Positions 9,132 through 18,962 are shown, counted from the stretch's first letter. The stretch is 64,000 bases of DNA from Pycnococcus provasolii (GCA_049487715.1 CP150571.1:496001-560000), one strand, 5' to 3'. The notes: a model not told the origin generated them from the letters alone. Made by a program: numbers and translations.

Positions 9132-9867
9132 TCAGGCATCCTCCAGGTTGTCCGTTGCGCCAAACGCGCCGTCGCCATGCACGAGGTCGTTGTGCCAAGG
9201 CAAGCCGTTCGGTCCACTCCCAGGTTTCTTAAGTGTGCCGCGAGATGCGCGACTTCCCATACCGCGAAAGTAACGGAAGCCGGCACGCTCCTTCGTCGCC
9301 GCCATGTGCGCGTGCAGCTCGTGAACGGCCGAGCGAGTACCACTGGGCACAGACTCGCCAAACTTCTTGCGAATCTGTTCGTTTATTGAAAACGTGTGTG
9401 CGAGTAGTGCCGGGGGGTGACCATGTGAGTATTATTGCCTTGATGCTTGCTTGGGGCGTGCCACCTGAAAAGAAAACTTAGGAGGGGAAGATTGTGCTTG
9501 TAAGCGTGTCCCCACGTACCCAGTACGTGCGCCCCACCGCGTTGTCTCCGAACGCGCCGTTCGTCATCGCGTTCCGACCCAGCTCCCGCCTACCGCCGTC
9601 TAGGAACCGCTCGCGGTACCCCCTTGCGTTTTCGCCGAGCGAGGACGCGGCACCTGTGGGAACCGACACGTGTCTTCTCGGCGAGTACGTAGGCACGACC
9701 CCCTGTCTCCGCACACGCTCCGTGGAGCGCGTGCCGGTTCCCATGTACGTCAATCCCGTTCCCACGTGAGCGAAGTTGCCTGACGCAAGCACACACTGAG
9801 GCAAGGACAAATAGAGAGGCCATAGAAAAAGAAGAATAGAGCCCATAGAAAAACCTTGAAAGACCAT
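9132..9867 (-). CDS. Small secreted protein of unknown function, probably two exons
   Basis: The ATG at 9867 opens a signal peptide (SILLFLWPLYLSLP, cleavage after about residue 28). The mature exon 1 part is Gly/Arg-rich and ends GAFGDNAVGRTYW at 9520, immediately before a strong GTACGT donor in phase 0. Two acceptors fit. One at 9375-9377 leads in phase 0 into IRKKFGESVPSG and a coding-like 81-codon exon ending at 9132 (intron 145 nt). The other, with a strong pyrimidine tract (AG at 9465-9466, 55-nt intron), would end after ten codons at 9432. The longer model was chosen because the second exon has coding-type third positions and repeats a GAFG motif. The family is not recognised. Confidence 0.5.
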
Positions 9868-10891
9868 CACGACGCAGTCAATGGAATGAAACGAAACGAA
9901 TCAATCACGAAATACGCCCCTCGGTTAAGCCTTAAGCCTTAAGCAGGTCTTAAGCAGGTCTTAAGCAGGTGGACAAAAAAGAAAAAAAGACACGCAAAGC
10001 CAAAGCCAAAGCAAAGGTGAAAAGGTGAAAATGAAAATGAAGATGAAAATGGACGCGAGAAATGACACGAGTCGTTTCTAGCCTGTGAACACAGATTACC
10101 CGCTGTGCTGTGGCCGTGTGCTCAGGATACTTAAGCGCAATAATATTAGCCGGTCCGGGAAAGGCCTACTGTAAGGTAGGTAAGGGCGAACACAACGGAG
10201 GAGACCCGTGGAAGACGCGGCCACTTAAGAACTCCCTTAACCCCGAATAATTAAAATCAAAATCATACCACTACGCACCTCGTTATGTACGATAGTGTCA
10301 GGTTAGTGTCTCGTTCGGGTTTTTAAGTAGGACGCCTGCACGCACGCCGGCCTTGGCGCCTTGCCAGAGGCCCTAAACTTATTACCACCCCAAGAGCTAC
10401 CTCTAGAGCCGGCCACGTACTGTACTCCCTAAAGTTGTTGACCACCTTCTGTGACCTTTTACCAAAACAAAACAAAACAACCATTATTTGTACACCTTTT
10501 CTGCGGTTCTGGTGTCCGGAAGGAATCCTTATCTGGACAGACCTTGTGGCCTTCCGCGACAAGGTTCTCGCGTCTGCGAGCTCGGGACGCTGGTGGCAAG
10601 ATCTCGCAGGTAAGTCGACTCAACGCACGACCTTTACCCTATATACGCGCAGATAGATGAATCACACAACTGTGATGGATACCCTCGGGAATCCCACAAG
10701 CCTCGACTTAAACGGATGGAGTTCTGCAGCAAACACAAACACGGGCATTTGTGCGTGTGTGTGTGTGACGGATTGATTGAATTTTATCTTTGTTTTTGAA
10801 AAAAATAAATAATAATTTTGCAGTGAATCATCAAACAATGTCTGCCATTTTAGCACAGATTCATGTACTGTGTACTGCGTACTACTCTGTG
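9868..10891. other. Intergenic region, AT-rich, with short direct repeats
   Basis: The region contains three tandem copies of TCTTAAGCAGG (about 9938-9970), purine-rich AAAATG/AAAGG words (10000-10055), and several CTTAAG palindromes. Around 10508-10610 a short frame reads PEGILIWTDLVAFRDKVL and runs up to a GTAAGT donor-like site at 10611. It could be an isolated exon remnant, but nothing confirms it. No complete gene is seen. Confidence 0.5.
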
Positions 10892-12529
10892 TCAAAGAGG
10901 CCACGGATTCAGCGCCGACGTCGCCTCGTTGATCATGCCAATCAACGCGTGCACGAGAGGTGGCGCGTTCTGAGGAGGAAGCGCGAGGTTTCGAGGGGGA
11001 GCTCTGCCCATGTAGCTGCGCTTGTCGAAACGCCACGCGCCAACCTTGCCGGGCGTGAACACGCCGTCCAGCGTGTAGTCACAGCCGTACGTGTAGTGCA
11101 AGATGTAGAAATCCTTCAGGTCCGTGTCCCACGGAGGCTGCGCGGCCAACTCCGGATAAAGGTGGTGCTTTATGCCGAGCTTGTATGCCGTCAGCGTGTA
11201 TGCCCACATCTCGAGCACCCAACCCCACGCCTTGTCCGCCTGCGGATCCGTCTTCATCTGCACCACCACGTCCGCCCACGGCTTGGCGATGCGCGCGAGG
11301 TCTTTCTTCGACAGCATCACCGGGCTGTTGCCGATGGGGTCAATCGCCTCAATTTCCGCGTCGCTCAGGTCGGAGCGCACGTACTTGCGCACGAGCTCGG
11401 GGAACTTGGGCGGGTCGATGTAGAAGAACGGGAAGGCGGCGGGCTCCTCGCCAACCATGAGGTTGGGCAGCGGGCGCATGAAGAGGTGGTCCGGCTCGCT
11501 CATCAGCACGTACTCCTCCTCCACCTGCGACGCGTACTTCTCCACCCACTGCTGGAACGCGTACGGGCGGCTGAGCACGACGAAGCCGTGATCGTTCCTC
11601 AGCTGGTCGACCACCACCGTCGGAATCTCGTCCATGAGCTGGTCCTCCTGGCCGCTGTGCAAGATGCGCGTGAAGCCGCCCATGGCGCTGTTCGGGTGGC
11701 TGTCGCGCAGCTTTTTGTAGTGGTAGTACGAAACGCGGCCCTGCCACTGCACGTAGGGGCTGGCGTTGCTTGTCATGAGCACGTGGAACTTGCGCTTGGC
11801 ATCCTGGAAGCCGCTCTTGCTGCCGCTGGCGCTACTCTCGTAGAGCGCGCCGGACGTCCACGGCACAGCACCCTTCGGGTTGCGGTTCGCGCTCGTTCGC
11901 GCGATGGACGGATGCGCAAGCCTCTTGAGCCAGCACTCGCCTTGCTTTTGACTTCCGCAGCCATTCGGCTGATCGCAGAACACCCACACGTTGCACTTGC
12001 CGTGGTCACGGCAGCTCTGACAGCACGCCGCAGGCGACGCCTTCAAGTTTTCCGTTCCCCACTTCACGACGTCGCCCCAGTACTCGGCGTTGCGCTCCAT
12101 GTGACACGCGTCGGTTGTGATTCCAAACCCGTTGGGTTCGCCGTCGCAGTCGTACGGCAGGTGTCCCGGAACTACCGCGGGGTTGTCGTTTGTGTCTTTG
12201 TCGCCGTCACGCGCGTGAGCTGGCTGCTGCTGGCTGCGTCGCTCAAACGCGCCCCCGCCACCACCCGTGCCGCTGGCCCCTTTGTTGTTGTTGGTCTTCT
12301 CGACGGCGCTGATTCTTTGCTCAAGGTCGTGCACCTCTCTTTCGAGCTCGTTGACGCGTTCGACACTTGCCCCTGCACTTCGCCTGTACGCGTTCGCCTT
12401 TTCTGATAAAAGTGGCGCGTGCGTGTCCCCCAGGTTATGTCTTGACGTTTGCCATAGGTTGTGTGCGGCCAATAAGAAGAGTGACGCGAATAAGAGCGCA
12501 TAGGCGGGAACGTGTCGCACACTAATCAT
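10892..12529 (-). CDS. HPAT: Hydroxyproline O-arabinosyltransferase-like enzyme (GT95/HPAT) with N-terminal PAN/apple-like domain
   Basis: The 545-residue product is a type II Golgi protein: a short cytosolic start and an anchor (YALLFASLFLLAAHNL, about 10-25), a coiled stalk, then a Cys-rich PAN/apple-like module (about 125-215, with CCQSCRDHGKCNVWVFC). The catalytic part (about 245-540) matches plant HPAT enzymes closely. It has YVQWQGRVSYYHYKK, GGFTRILHSGQEDQLMDE, VLMSEPDHLFMRPLPNL, FFYIDPPKFPEL, DPIGNSPVMLSKKDL, ILHYTYGCDYTLDG and WRFDKRSYMG. HPATs transfer L-arabinose to hydroxyproline in secreted glycoproteins; algal relatives with similar modules also act on Ser. The fused PAN-like region is a difference from Arabidopsis HPATs. 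It is intronless and starts at the ATG at 12529. Identity is firm at family level; acceptor specificity is not. Confidence 0.92.
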   Translation of the reverse strand: MISVRHVPAYALLFASLFLLAAHNLWQTSRHNLGDTHAPLLSEKANAYRRSAGASVERVNELEREVHDLEQRISAVEKTNNNKGASGTGGGGGAFERRSQQQPAHARDGDKDTNDNPAVVPGHLPYDCDGEPNGFGITTDACHMERNAEYWGDVVKWGTENLKASPAACCQSCRDHGKCNVWVFCDQPNGCGSQKQGECWLKRLAHPSIARTSANRNPKGAVPWTSGALYESSASGSKSGFQDAKRKFHVLMTSNASPYVQWQGRVSYYHYKKLRDSHPNSAMGGFTRILHSGQEDQLMDEIPTVVVDQLRNDHGFVVLSRPYAFQQWVEKYASQVEEEYVLMSEPDHLFMRPLPNLMVGEEPAAFPFFYIDPPKFPELVRKYVRSDLSDAEIEAIDPIGNSPVMLSKKDLARIAKPWADVVVQMKTDPQADKAWGWVLEMWAYTLTAYKLGIKHHLYPELAAQPPWDTDLKDFYILHYTYGCDYTLDGVFTPGKVGAWRFDKRSYMGRAPPRNLALPPQNAPPLVHALIGMINEATSALNPWPL

Positions 12530-12735
12530 AATAGCTTATCAGCTATTATAGATAGCACACTGTTAAGTGCTGTGAAGTGAAAGTGAAGTGCGTGCGACTG
12601 CTGACGTTGATCTTGCCAAATGAAAAAAAGAGACTTGTAAACTTTAAGTTGGAATGGAAAATCACAAAAAAACACAAAAAAAAACGGATCTTCGGAGAAG
12701 GAGGAACAAAACCCAGTTCTCTTAAACCCTAATCC

Positions 12736-13474
12736 ACATCGCTCGACCAAAGCAAGCTGTTTCCATCCTTCTCCGACCACATCGCTCGACCAAAGCAAGC
12801 TGTTCCCATCCTTCTCCGACCACATCGCTCGACCAAAGCAAGCTGTTCCCATCCTTCTCCGACCACATCGCTCGACCAAAGCAAGCTGTTCCCATCCTTC
12901 TCCGACCACATCGCTCGACCAAAGCAAGCTGTTCCCATCCTCCTCCGACCACATCGCTCGACCAAAGCAAGCTGTTCCCATCCTCCTCCGACCACATCGC
13001 TCGACCAAAGCAAGCTGTTCCCATCCTCCTCCGACCACATCGCTCGACCAAAGCAAGCTGTTCCCATCCTCCTCCGACCACATCGCTCGACCAAAGCAAG
13101 CTGTTCCCATCCTCCTCCGACCACATCGCTCGACCAAAGCAAGCTGTTCCCATCCTTCTCCGACCACATCGCTCGACCAAAGCAAGCTGTTCCCATCCTC
13201 CTCCGACCACATCGCTCGACCAAAGCAAGCTGTTCACATCCTCCTCCGACCACATCGCTCGACCAAAGCAAGCGTGTTCCCATCCTCCTCCGACCACATC
13301 GCTCGACCAAAGCAAGCTGTTCCCATCCTCCTCCGACCACATCGCTCGACCAAAGCAAGCTGTTCCCATCCTTCTCCGACCACATCGCTCGACCAAAGCA
13401 AGCTGTTCCCATCCTCCTCCGACCACATCGCTCGACCAAAGCAAGCTGTTCCCATTCATTCTTCTCGCTCGACC
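12736..13474. repeat. 43-bp minisatellite, about 17 copies
   Basis: A tandem array of a 43-bp unit containing CTCGACCAAAGCAAGCTGTT begins at about 12740 and repeats with almost no divergence to a broken last copy ending near 13474. The main variant site is one base, CCTTCTCC or CCTCCTCC: units 1-4, 10 and 15 carry T and the others C. Unit 13 has a one-base insertion and unit 12 a C-to-A change. Because 43 is not a multiple of three, long open frames appear on the minus strand by chance; they are not genes. It lies 200 bases upstream of the HPAT start and could affect that promoter. Confidence 0.97.
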
Positions 13475-13613
13475 TGTTGTACATAGTTCAAACTTCAAAT
13501 CAATCGTCACAGGAGGTACTGTAACATATATGTGACGTTGAAAAGCGCAGTGCAGTAGTGGGCCAATACCTTTAAGAAAAAAAAAAAGGAAATTCTCAGT
13601 TTACATGCACAGC

Positions 13614-14153
13614 TCACGTTGTAAGCACCGTGTAGCCATCTTCACCTTCTCCGTCCTGCGGGCGGAACAGCAGAAAAAACGCCCCCACACCTGCACAGAC
13701 GGTGTACGTGAACCCAACCAGTACCTCGCTGACTACGTTTGATGCCAGTACCGCTCCTGAGGGCGTGATGTATACATCGCTCCATCGCACCACCCCAGAT
13801 AGCATCAATATGTCCACGATTCGCGCGCCAAAGCTGGCAAACGCCCACCACGCGATCCACTGATTTTGCTTCCGGAAAGCAGCGCTGCTCGTGCTTGAGG
13901 ATTCCCGACAGAGGAACGCGAAGTACGACGCCGCGAAAAAGCCTAACAGGTCCAAAATCCACGCCTGCGCACCCCAGCTGAACCCAACCGTGGCACAAGT
14001 GACAGCGATGGTAAGCATGTGCATCGGTATAAAAACGAATCCCAAAACAGCGGCGATGCCCATCCAGCAGTGGCCTACTGTCACTACAGGTCCTTGCAGT
14101 ATCCCCATTTGACGCATAACATTCTCTGAAACCAACGAGCTGTTCGAACTCAT
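13614..14153 (-). CDS. Four-TM membrane protein of unknown function
   Basis: The ATG at 14153 gives 179 residues beginning MSSNSSLVSENVMRQMG. Four hydrophobic segments are visible: VGHCWMGIAAVLGFVFI (about 25-42), WILDLLGFFAASYFAFL (about 60-76), WIAWWAFASFGARIVDI (about 92-110) and VLVGFTYTVCAGVGAFFLL (about 145-163). A short acidic tail, PQDGEGEDGYTVLTT, ends the protein. Spacing and length recall small four-helix membrane proteins, but no diagnostic motif was recognised. The frame is open further upstream, without another ATG that would improve the topology. The next coding region starts divergently about 160 bases away. Confidence 0.65.
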   Translation of the reverse strand: MSSNSSLVSENVMRQMGILQGPVVTVGHCWMGIAAVLGFVFIPMHMLTIAVTCATVGFSWGAQAWILDLLGFFAASYFAFLCRESSSTSSAAFRKQNQWIAWWAFASFGARIVDILMLSGVVRWSDVYITPSGAVLASNVVSEVLVGFTYTVCAGVGAFFLLFRPQDGEGEDGYTVLTT

Positions 14154-14309
14154 GTATGAATTATCACACAAAAAGAATGCAATACTGTAACAGATACTGT
14201 AATAAACGAAACGAAACAAATGAGCACAAATAATCCCGTGAGACACACTGATTGTTATTGATGAGCACAATATACTACTACTACTTAAGCCTTGTTTTAA
14301 AACAAGACA

Positions 14310-14996
14310 GTGCGCGTCGACCACCTCGAGGCGGAACTCGTGCATTCGAAGAAAACGGAGAAGGCGCAGGCCAATGAACGTGAGCAGTTGCAGGCGCGCG
14401 TCGACGAGCTCATGGCGGCCATGGCTGCACATGCTCGCGCCGTCGATCAGGAAACGGAGCAAGCGCGTGCCGACGAGCGTCAGAAATATGAGTCACACGT
14501 CCACGAGCTAGAGGCGGCACTTACGGAAGTGAAGGAGATGGAGATGGAGACGTGCGCGAGCCCTGCGCCGAGCGAAGGGTGTGGCTCCAATGCCTCCCCT
14601 GCGCCTTCGACGACGCGTGGCTGCGACGACTCCTTGGAGAAGTTGGCAGCAGCTGAGGGCGAGGTTCTGGCGGCGAACCAGCGCGCGTGCTTGGCAGAGC
14701 AGCATGTGTCGCAAGCGAAGCGCGAGGCGAAAGCCGCCTGGACGGCGCTTGAGAACATGCGCTTGGAACTGGCGAGGAGCGAGGGCGAGCTAGCGGCGGC
14801 CCGCGCGTCCGCCGCGAGCGAGCTTGCTGCTTACACGACGAAGCTGGATGAGTTCACAAATCCTGCGAATCGTCCGGCGTCGAAGTTGCTGCTTGCTGCG
14901 ATGCGCACGACAGTTGTTGCGACAGTGGCGTACTGCGCGTTGACTGTGTGGTACCACCACGAGACATCTTTGTTGGCGTGCTTGCCATCGACATAA
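14310..14996 (+). CDS. Tail-anchored coiled-coil protein, 5' end missing or spliced
   Basis: From 14310 to a TAA at 14994-14996 a frame encodes about 228 residues of heptad-type Glu/Ala/Leu helix (for example QANEREQLQARVDELMAAMA), a Ser/Cys/Pro linker, a second coiled coil (LEKLAAAEGEVLAANQRA) and a single C-terminal hydrophobic helix (TTVVATVAYCALTVWYHH). This is the layout of a tail-anchored golgin- or tether-like protein. No ATG lies upstream; the frame follows ACAAGACAG, which would suit a 3' splice site, so an upstream exon is likely. The first internal ATG is at 14412. Its sequence style resembles the long coiled-coil gene at 35690-39802, but this may only reflect shared composition. 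Confidence 0.55.
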   Translation: MRVDHLEAELVHSKKTEKAQANEREQLQARVDELMAAMAAHARAVDQETEQARADERQKYESHVHELEAALTEVKEMEMETCASPAPSEGCGSNASPAPSTTRGCDDSLEKLAAAEGEVLAANQRACLAEQHVSQAKREAKAAWTALENMRLELARSEGELAAARASAASELAAYTTKLDEFTNPANRPASKLLLAAMRTTVVATVAYCALTVWYHHETSLLACLPST

Positions 14997-15219
14997 GCTT
15001 ATAGATACCGGTAAGTTTACCCGTAGCACTTAGTCTATGACTTTTCTTCTTTCTTGTAAAGATTCCGCCTCAGCTGTCAATTTTCCAACTTCCCGGGGAG
15101 GGGGGGGGGAGTCTTGGGGGGGAGGGATGTTTTGCTGATTTCGGGTTTTGTTTTCGGGTTTTTCTTTCTTTGGCGCCAAACCAACCGTTGGCTTGCTTGC
15201 GTCACTCGCGCACACGGCG

Positions 15220-15250
15220 ATGGCGTCCTTGGTGTCGGCGTCTTCTCCTC

Positions 15251-15281
<31 letters not shown>

Positions 15282-16332
15282 TGTGCGTGAGGGGCCTCTC
15301 TCTTCCCTTAATATCTTTCTATCTCACCGTGACTGCGTGTCGTACGTATTATCTCACCTGTCATGCTCTCGCGATATCATCTCCGCATCTTTGACTTGCC
15401 GTTCCTTTTATTTGGCTGGAGATTGTGCTGCGTCACTCCGCTTGTCTTTGTCGTTCGCGCGTGCTCGTCGGTCTCGCTCTCGGTCTCGCTCTCGCGGGAC
15501 AGGTTTGCCTGCTTCTACACTTCAGGGGTCTGACTCGTGTTTGTACGACTTTCAGTCTGCACCTGCTAGAGATTTGGCGCAGCCTGCGCGACTGCGTGGA
15601 CTGTACCCGCCGCCGAGGCAATGCGGTGACTTTCTTGTCGTCGCAAATGCGGCAAACGCAAAAAAGGATGATGGAGGCAGACTTCTCGACGGCGATGACG
15701 CCACGCTTGCGGCTTGGCTGAAAAAGCATACGGCGCTGCGGAACCTCGACCTCTTCAACTGGGGCATTAGCCACCTCGCACTATGGATCATCAGAGCTAA
15801 CCTGCACAGGACACTCGAAACGCTAAATCTTTTCGGTTGTACGCGCGTAAATGAAAACGACGGATCTCTCGCAGCGCTGTGCTGCAAGGACGAGTCGAGC
15901 CTACCGCTCTGGCTTGACGCCGTATCTCTAACACACGTGCGGCTCGTTCTCGCCGCATCATGGTTTCCGCCGCAGTTCTTAAGGCTCAAGGTTGTGGACG
16001 TGCGCGGTATCAGCGTTCGCCAGTCTCTCTTTGTGGACGGGGTACTCGCATGTCTTGGCGACACGCTCGAAGCGCTCGCATTCACACTTCGCGAGCGGGG
16101 ACACGTGACGACGACAACAGCGGCGTCAAGATGGCGCGGGATCGTACCCCCGCCTTCCGCGAGCGGCGACACGGGCGATGCTGAACCGATGATGCGTGCG
16201 ATTGCGAAACTGACGAAGCTGAAGTCTCTAAACGTTACAGCCGAACGTGGCACGACAGATGGTGCGCTCAGCCTTGGCGTGGAAGGTGTGGTGCATAGCG
16301 TGCGCGTTTTCGTTAATGGTAAAATAGTGTAA
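15220..16332 (+). CDS. F-box-like / leucine-rich repeat protein
   Basis: The ATG at 15220 was chosen; the frame is open upstream without another ATG. After a Ser/Ala-rich stretch encoded by TCTGCG repeats, residues about 30-75 read LSHRDCVSYVLSHLSCSRDI followed by ASLTCRSFYLAGD, an F-box-like helix set. Later segments have leucine-rich repeat form: LRNLDLFNWGISHLALWII, LETLNLFGCTRVNEND, LRLKVVDVRGISVR, LEALAFTLRERG and LKSLNVTAERG. Such proteins usually act as SCF ubiquitin-ligase substrate adaptors, which is inference here. The length is 370 residues. The stop codon lies inside TGTAA, and the gene ends only five bases from the convergent EF-hand gene. Confidence 0.6.
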
Positions 16333-16337
16333 TTATT

Positions 16338-18962
16338 TTATTTTCTCGCGGTGACGAATGGTCGATCGGAACGCCACGGTGCCGAATAGTGCAGGCGAGG
16401 GCTAGGTTGGCGCGGCGATGCCGAGAAGCCGCTCATCCACTCGCTCCCTCGTCCAGTGCGCGAGCGAAAGTGTGTAGGACTGGCGTAGGAATAGTATGGC
16501 ATCGTGTTCACAGGATGGTGGTGCGAGTCGTGTGTTGAACTGGTATGCGGCCGTGTCACGTGGTGCGTGGTCCAGATCTTAGCAGTCGTGGATCCATGTC
16601 GGCCAGGACTCGCGTGAACGGAGCCAATCACCTTCGTTGCCAAGGTGCCGTCGCCGCTTCTCGGCGTGGCAATTTTCTTCGACGAGGTACGCGGAAGCGT
16701 TGACAACATTTTTTTCATCTGTTGAACACCGTGCTCGCGAGGTGTCGCCGCTCCACGAATCCGCTCCATATCGCGCGGTGATGAGTAGTGCGGCATTGTC
16801 GCCTCCTTTTGTTTACGGCGCTCGGAAGGTAGCTCGCTGAACGTTGGTGCCACAGGAACGGTCGTCGCAATCTTTGCGTACCTCTTTGATTTTTGTGTCA
16901 GTCCTTCCATGGATGACGGAATTCTCTTGAATGTTTTCTTTTTTGGTCTCGACGGTCTGAGCGATGCCCTTGCCATTCCGGCGATGGCACTCGGTCCATG
17001 ACCACCAGTAATGTGCAGCGACGACAAAATGTTGTGAATGCTTCCTGTTTTTGCAACATCTGCCAGCTCGTTTTCAGCCTTGTAGGCTTCCACCATTAGA
17101 GTGTCGATGGTGTCCTTAATACCGGGATTCAGCTGTTTGTCCACCTTACTTTCTGCTCTCACGAGTTGCTTCCAGTGCTCCCTCGCATGTTCGTGAGTCA
17201 AAGCTTCTTCTGTCGGATCTTCGCCGCCATCTTTCTTATCTTCGCCTTCCTCGCCGTTTTCTCCCACGGAGTCTGGCAAACTGCTAGACGCAGCTTTCTC
17301 TCTCGCAGTCTGTTCTAGCCGGCGCCTGTAATCGACGATCTTCGAAACGAGGCCCATCATCCGGGTGATGAATACGATGCCACCCTCGCCAGAAGCCGCC
17401 GCCTCGCAGAATTCAAGGAAGGTGACCGTCTTAGTCTCCCATATGATCGACTCAAAGGTTTCGTCAACGAATTGTCTTAGATCGGTGTAGCTCTTCTCCT
17501 CCCTCAGCGTCACTTCGTTGCCCGATTTCTCAGCCAACTCGGCCATCTCCGCGTGTAGGTTGTCCAAAAGAGCCATCACCTCCTCCTTGGAGATTTCTCC
17601 ATCCTGATTCGTGTCAAGCTCCTCGAACAGGCTCGCGAGCGCGTCGATAGCCGTCTGGCGCTTCAGACGCTGCAAACCGAGCATGTACTCCTCGAAGGTG
17701 ATGCCAACTTGGCTATCTATGTTGAAAGCGGCGTACATACGTCGCAGCACCGACTGGTTCGTCAGCCCCATCTTCTTGGGCAGAAGTTCCCGAAACGCCT
17801 CGTAGCTCATCGTCGTCTTGCCTTCCATGTCAGCTCCCTCCCTGAATTCCGTCCACTCCTCCATGATTTTCTGGCGCGACAAGCCCGTCACCGCCTCGAG
17901 CGCGACGATAAGCCTCCACTCGGCGTACGGCTGCCCGAGGCTCTCTGACGGGTGGGCATACGTCGCGCGCGGCATCGCCAGCACGGTTCTCAGCGGCTTG
18001 AATTCGTACCGCCGCGCCTGTGCAATGTTGCTCAAGTGCAGTCCCTCCGAGGGCCGCGCCGTGAATCCCATGCCTCCCTTTCGGGGCGCGATTCGCCTCG
18101 CCTCTCGCCACGCGCGCGGCGAGAACTTGCCCTTGGCTTCGCGCCAGTGCGGCATGTTCCAGGGGTCTGGCCTCTCCGTCGAGAGGAAGCGCTGCTTGAG
18201 GATGTGCTGGTCGCGCTGCAGCAGAGACTCGTCGTACTCGGGGTTCTCGCCCGGCGTCTGCGGCTTGAGCGAGCTGCCGCTTTTCTCGGCGTGCAGTCGC
18301 GACGCCGGGTCTTGCCTGATCAGCCCTGCGTTCGCGCCCAGCGCCTCTTGGCGCAGCTGAGACTTAGGCTTGGGCTTGACAATGGTTCTCGCCTCGGAGA
18401 CCCACTGCGAGTCGAGCGTTGGCATGTGGAGCTTGCGCTTGCTGAGGAGGTACGACTGGTGCTTTCCTGGCGCTAGCCTCGGGCTGTTCGCCCAGCTGAG
18501 CGCACCTGTGTAGACGGGTAGGTCGAGCGAGTCCGGGTCCGGTCTCATTTCCTCGCCTTGCATGAGCTCGAGTACGTCCTGGTTGATTCTGTCCTGGTTG
18601 CGCATGGCGATTTCCGCGACGTGCGACGCCTCGGAGGTGAGCACGGAGACGGACGACGGCTCCACCGACACTGGCGGCGGGTTGGCGCCGTTTCCGTCCG
18701 CCGCGTTGTTTAGTCCTGGTGTGGAAGACTTCGAGTCTTCGGCCGACAAAGCCCAGTTTTGTTGTTTTCTTTGTTGCACGGTATCTCTGCCGACGATTCT
18801 GTCGACGTTTCTTTCGAATTCGCGTACACCAAGCCTGTCCGTTTTGATTCCCGCAAGTAGGCTTGACGAGTCGTGCGCGAACTGCTCCCGTGAGATTTCG
18901 TACCCCGTCCTGTTGTCCGCGGAACGCCAGTTTAGGATATCCGTGCCTTTCATCTGCGGCAT
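16338..18962 (-). CDS. Large EF-hand calcium-binding protein (874 residues)
   Basis: Start ATG at 18962 (MPQMKGTDILNWRSADN) is preferred over the open, Phe/His-rich low-complexity leader upstream. One canonical EF-hand loop, DTNQDGEISKEE, lies at about 448-459; the preceding hand-like segment FNIDSQVGITFEEYMLGLQ (about 415-433) lacks some ligands. A third helix-loop-helix region with TVTFLEFCEAA follows at about 500-515. The N-terminal 350 residues contain many Pro/Arg-rich segments such as FSPRAWREARRIAPRKGG. The C-terminal 200 residues are basic and Ser/His-rich (HHVTRPHTSSTHDSHHH). It may be a flagellar or cytoskeletal Ca sensor, but this is speculation. No intron is needed. Confidence 0.8.
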   Translation of the reverse strand: MPQMKGTDILNWRSADNRTGYEISREQFAHDSSSLLAGIKTDRLGVREFERNVDRIVGRDTVQQRKQQNWALSAEDSKSSTPGLNNAADGNGANPPPVSVEPSSVSVLTSEASHVAEIAMRNQDRINQDVLELMQGEEMRPDPDSLDLPVYTGALSWANSPRLAPGKHQSYLLSKRKLHMPTLDSQWVSEARTIVKPKPKSQLRQEALGANAGLIRQDPASRLHAEKSGSSLKPQTPGENPEYDESLLQRDQHILKQRFLSTERPDPWNMPHWREAKGKFSPRAWREARRIAPRKGGMGFTARPSEGLHLSNIAQARRYEFKPLRTVLAMPRATYAHPSESLGQPYAEWRLIVALEAVTGLSRQKIMEEWTEFREGADMEGKTTMSYEAFRELLPKKMGLTNQSVLRRMYAAFNIDSQVGITFEEYMLGLQRLKRQTAIDALASLFEELDTNQDGEISKEEVMALLDNLHAEMAELAEKSGNEVTLREEKSYTDLRQFVDETFESIIWETKTVTFLEFCEAAASGEGGIVFITRMMGLVSKIVDYRRRLEQTAREKAASSSLPDSVGENGEEGEDKKDGGEDPTEEALTHEHAREHWKQLVRAESKVDKQLNPGIKDTIDTLMVEAYKAENELADVAKTGSIHNILSSLHITGGHGPSAIAGMARASLRPSRPKKKTFKRIPSSMEGLTQKSKRYAKIATTVPVAPTFSELPSERRKQKEATMPHYSSPRDMERIRGAATPREHGVQQMKKMLSTLPRTSSKKIATPRSGDGTLATKVIGSVHASPGRHGSTTAKIWTTHHVTRPHTSSTHDSHHHPVNTMPYYSYASPTHFRSRTGRGSEWMSGFSASPRQPSPRLHYSAPWRSDRPFVTARK

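Noticed and set aside
10790-12406. 538-codon plus-strand frame opposite the HPAT gene
   Set aside because: Val/His/Arg-rich antisense shadow; the minus frame matches a known enzyme family throughout.
12736-13474. CRISPR-like regularly spaced repeat
   Set aside because: The units are contiguous with no unique spacers, and the host is eukaryotic.
12526-13510. Three overlapping minus-strand reading frames of 228-262 codons with repeated Ser/Asp/Trp/Glu units
   Set aside because: They are created by the 43-bp array, which reads open in all minus frames; there is no unique sequence or proper start, and the unit length is not a multiple of three.
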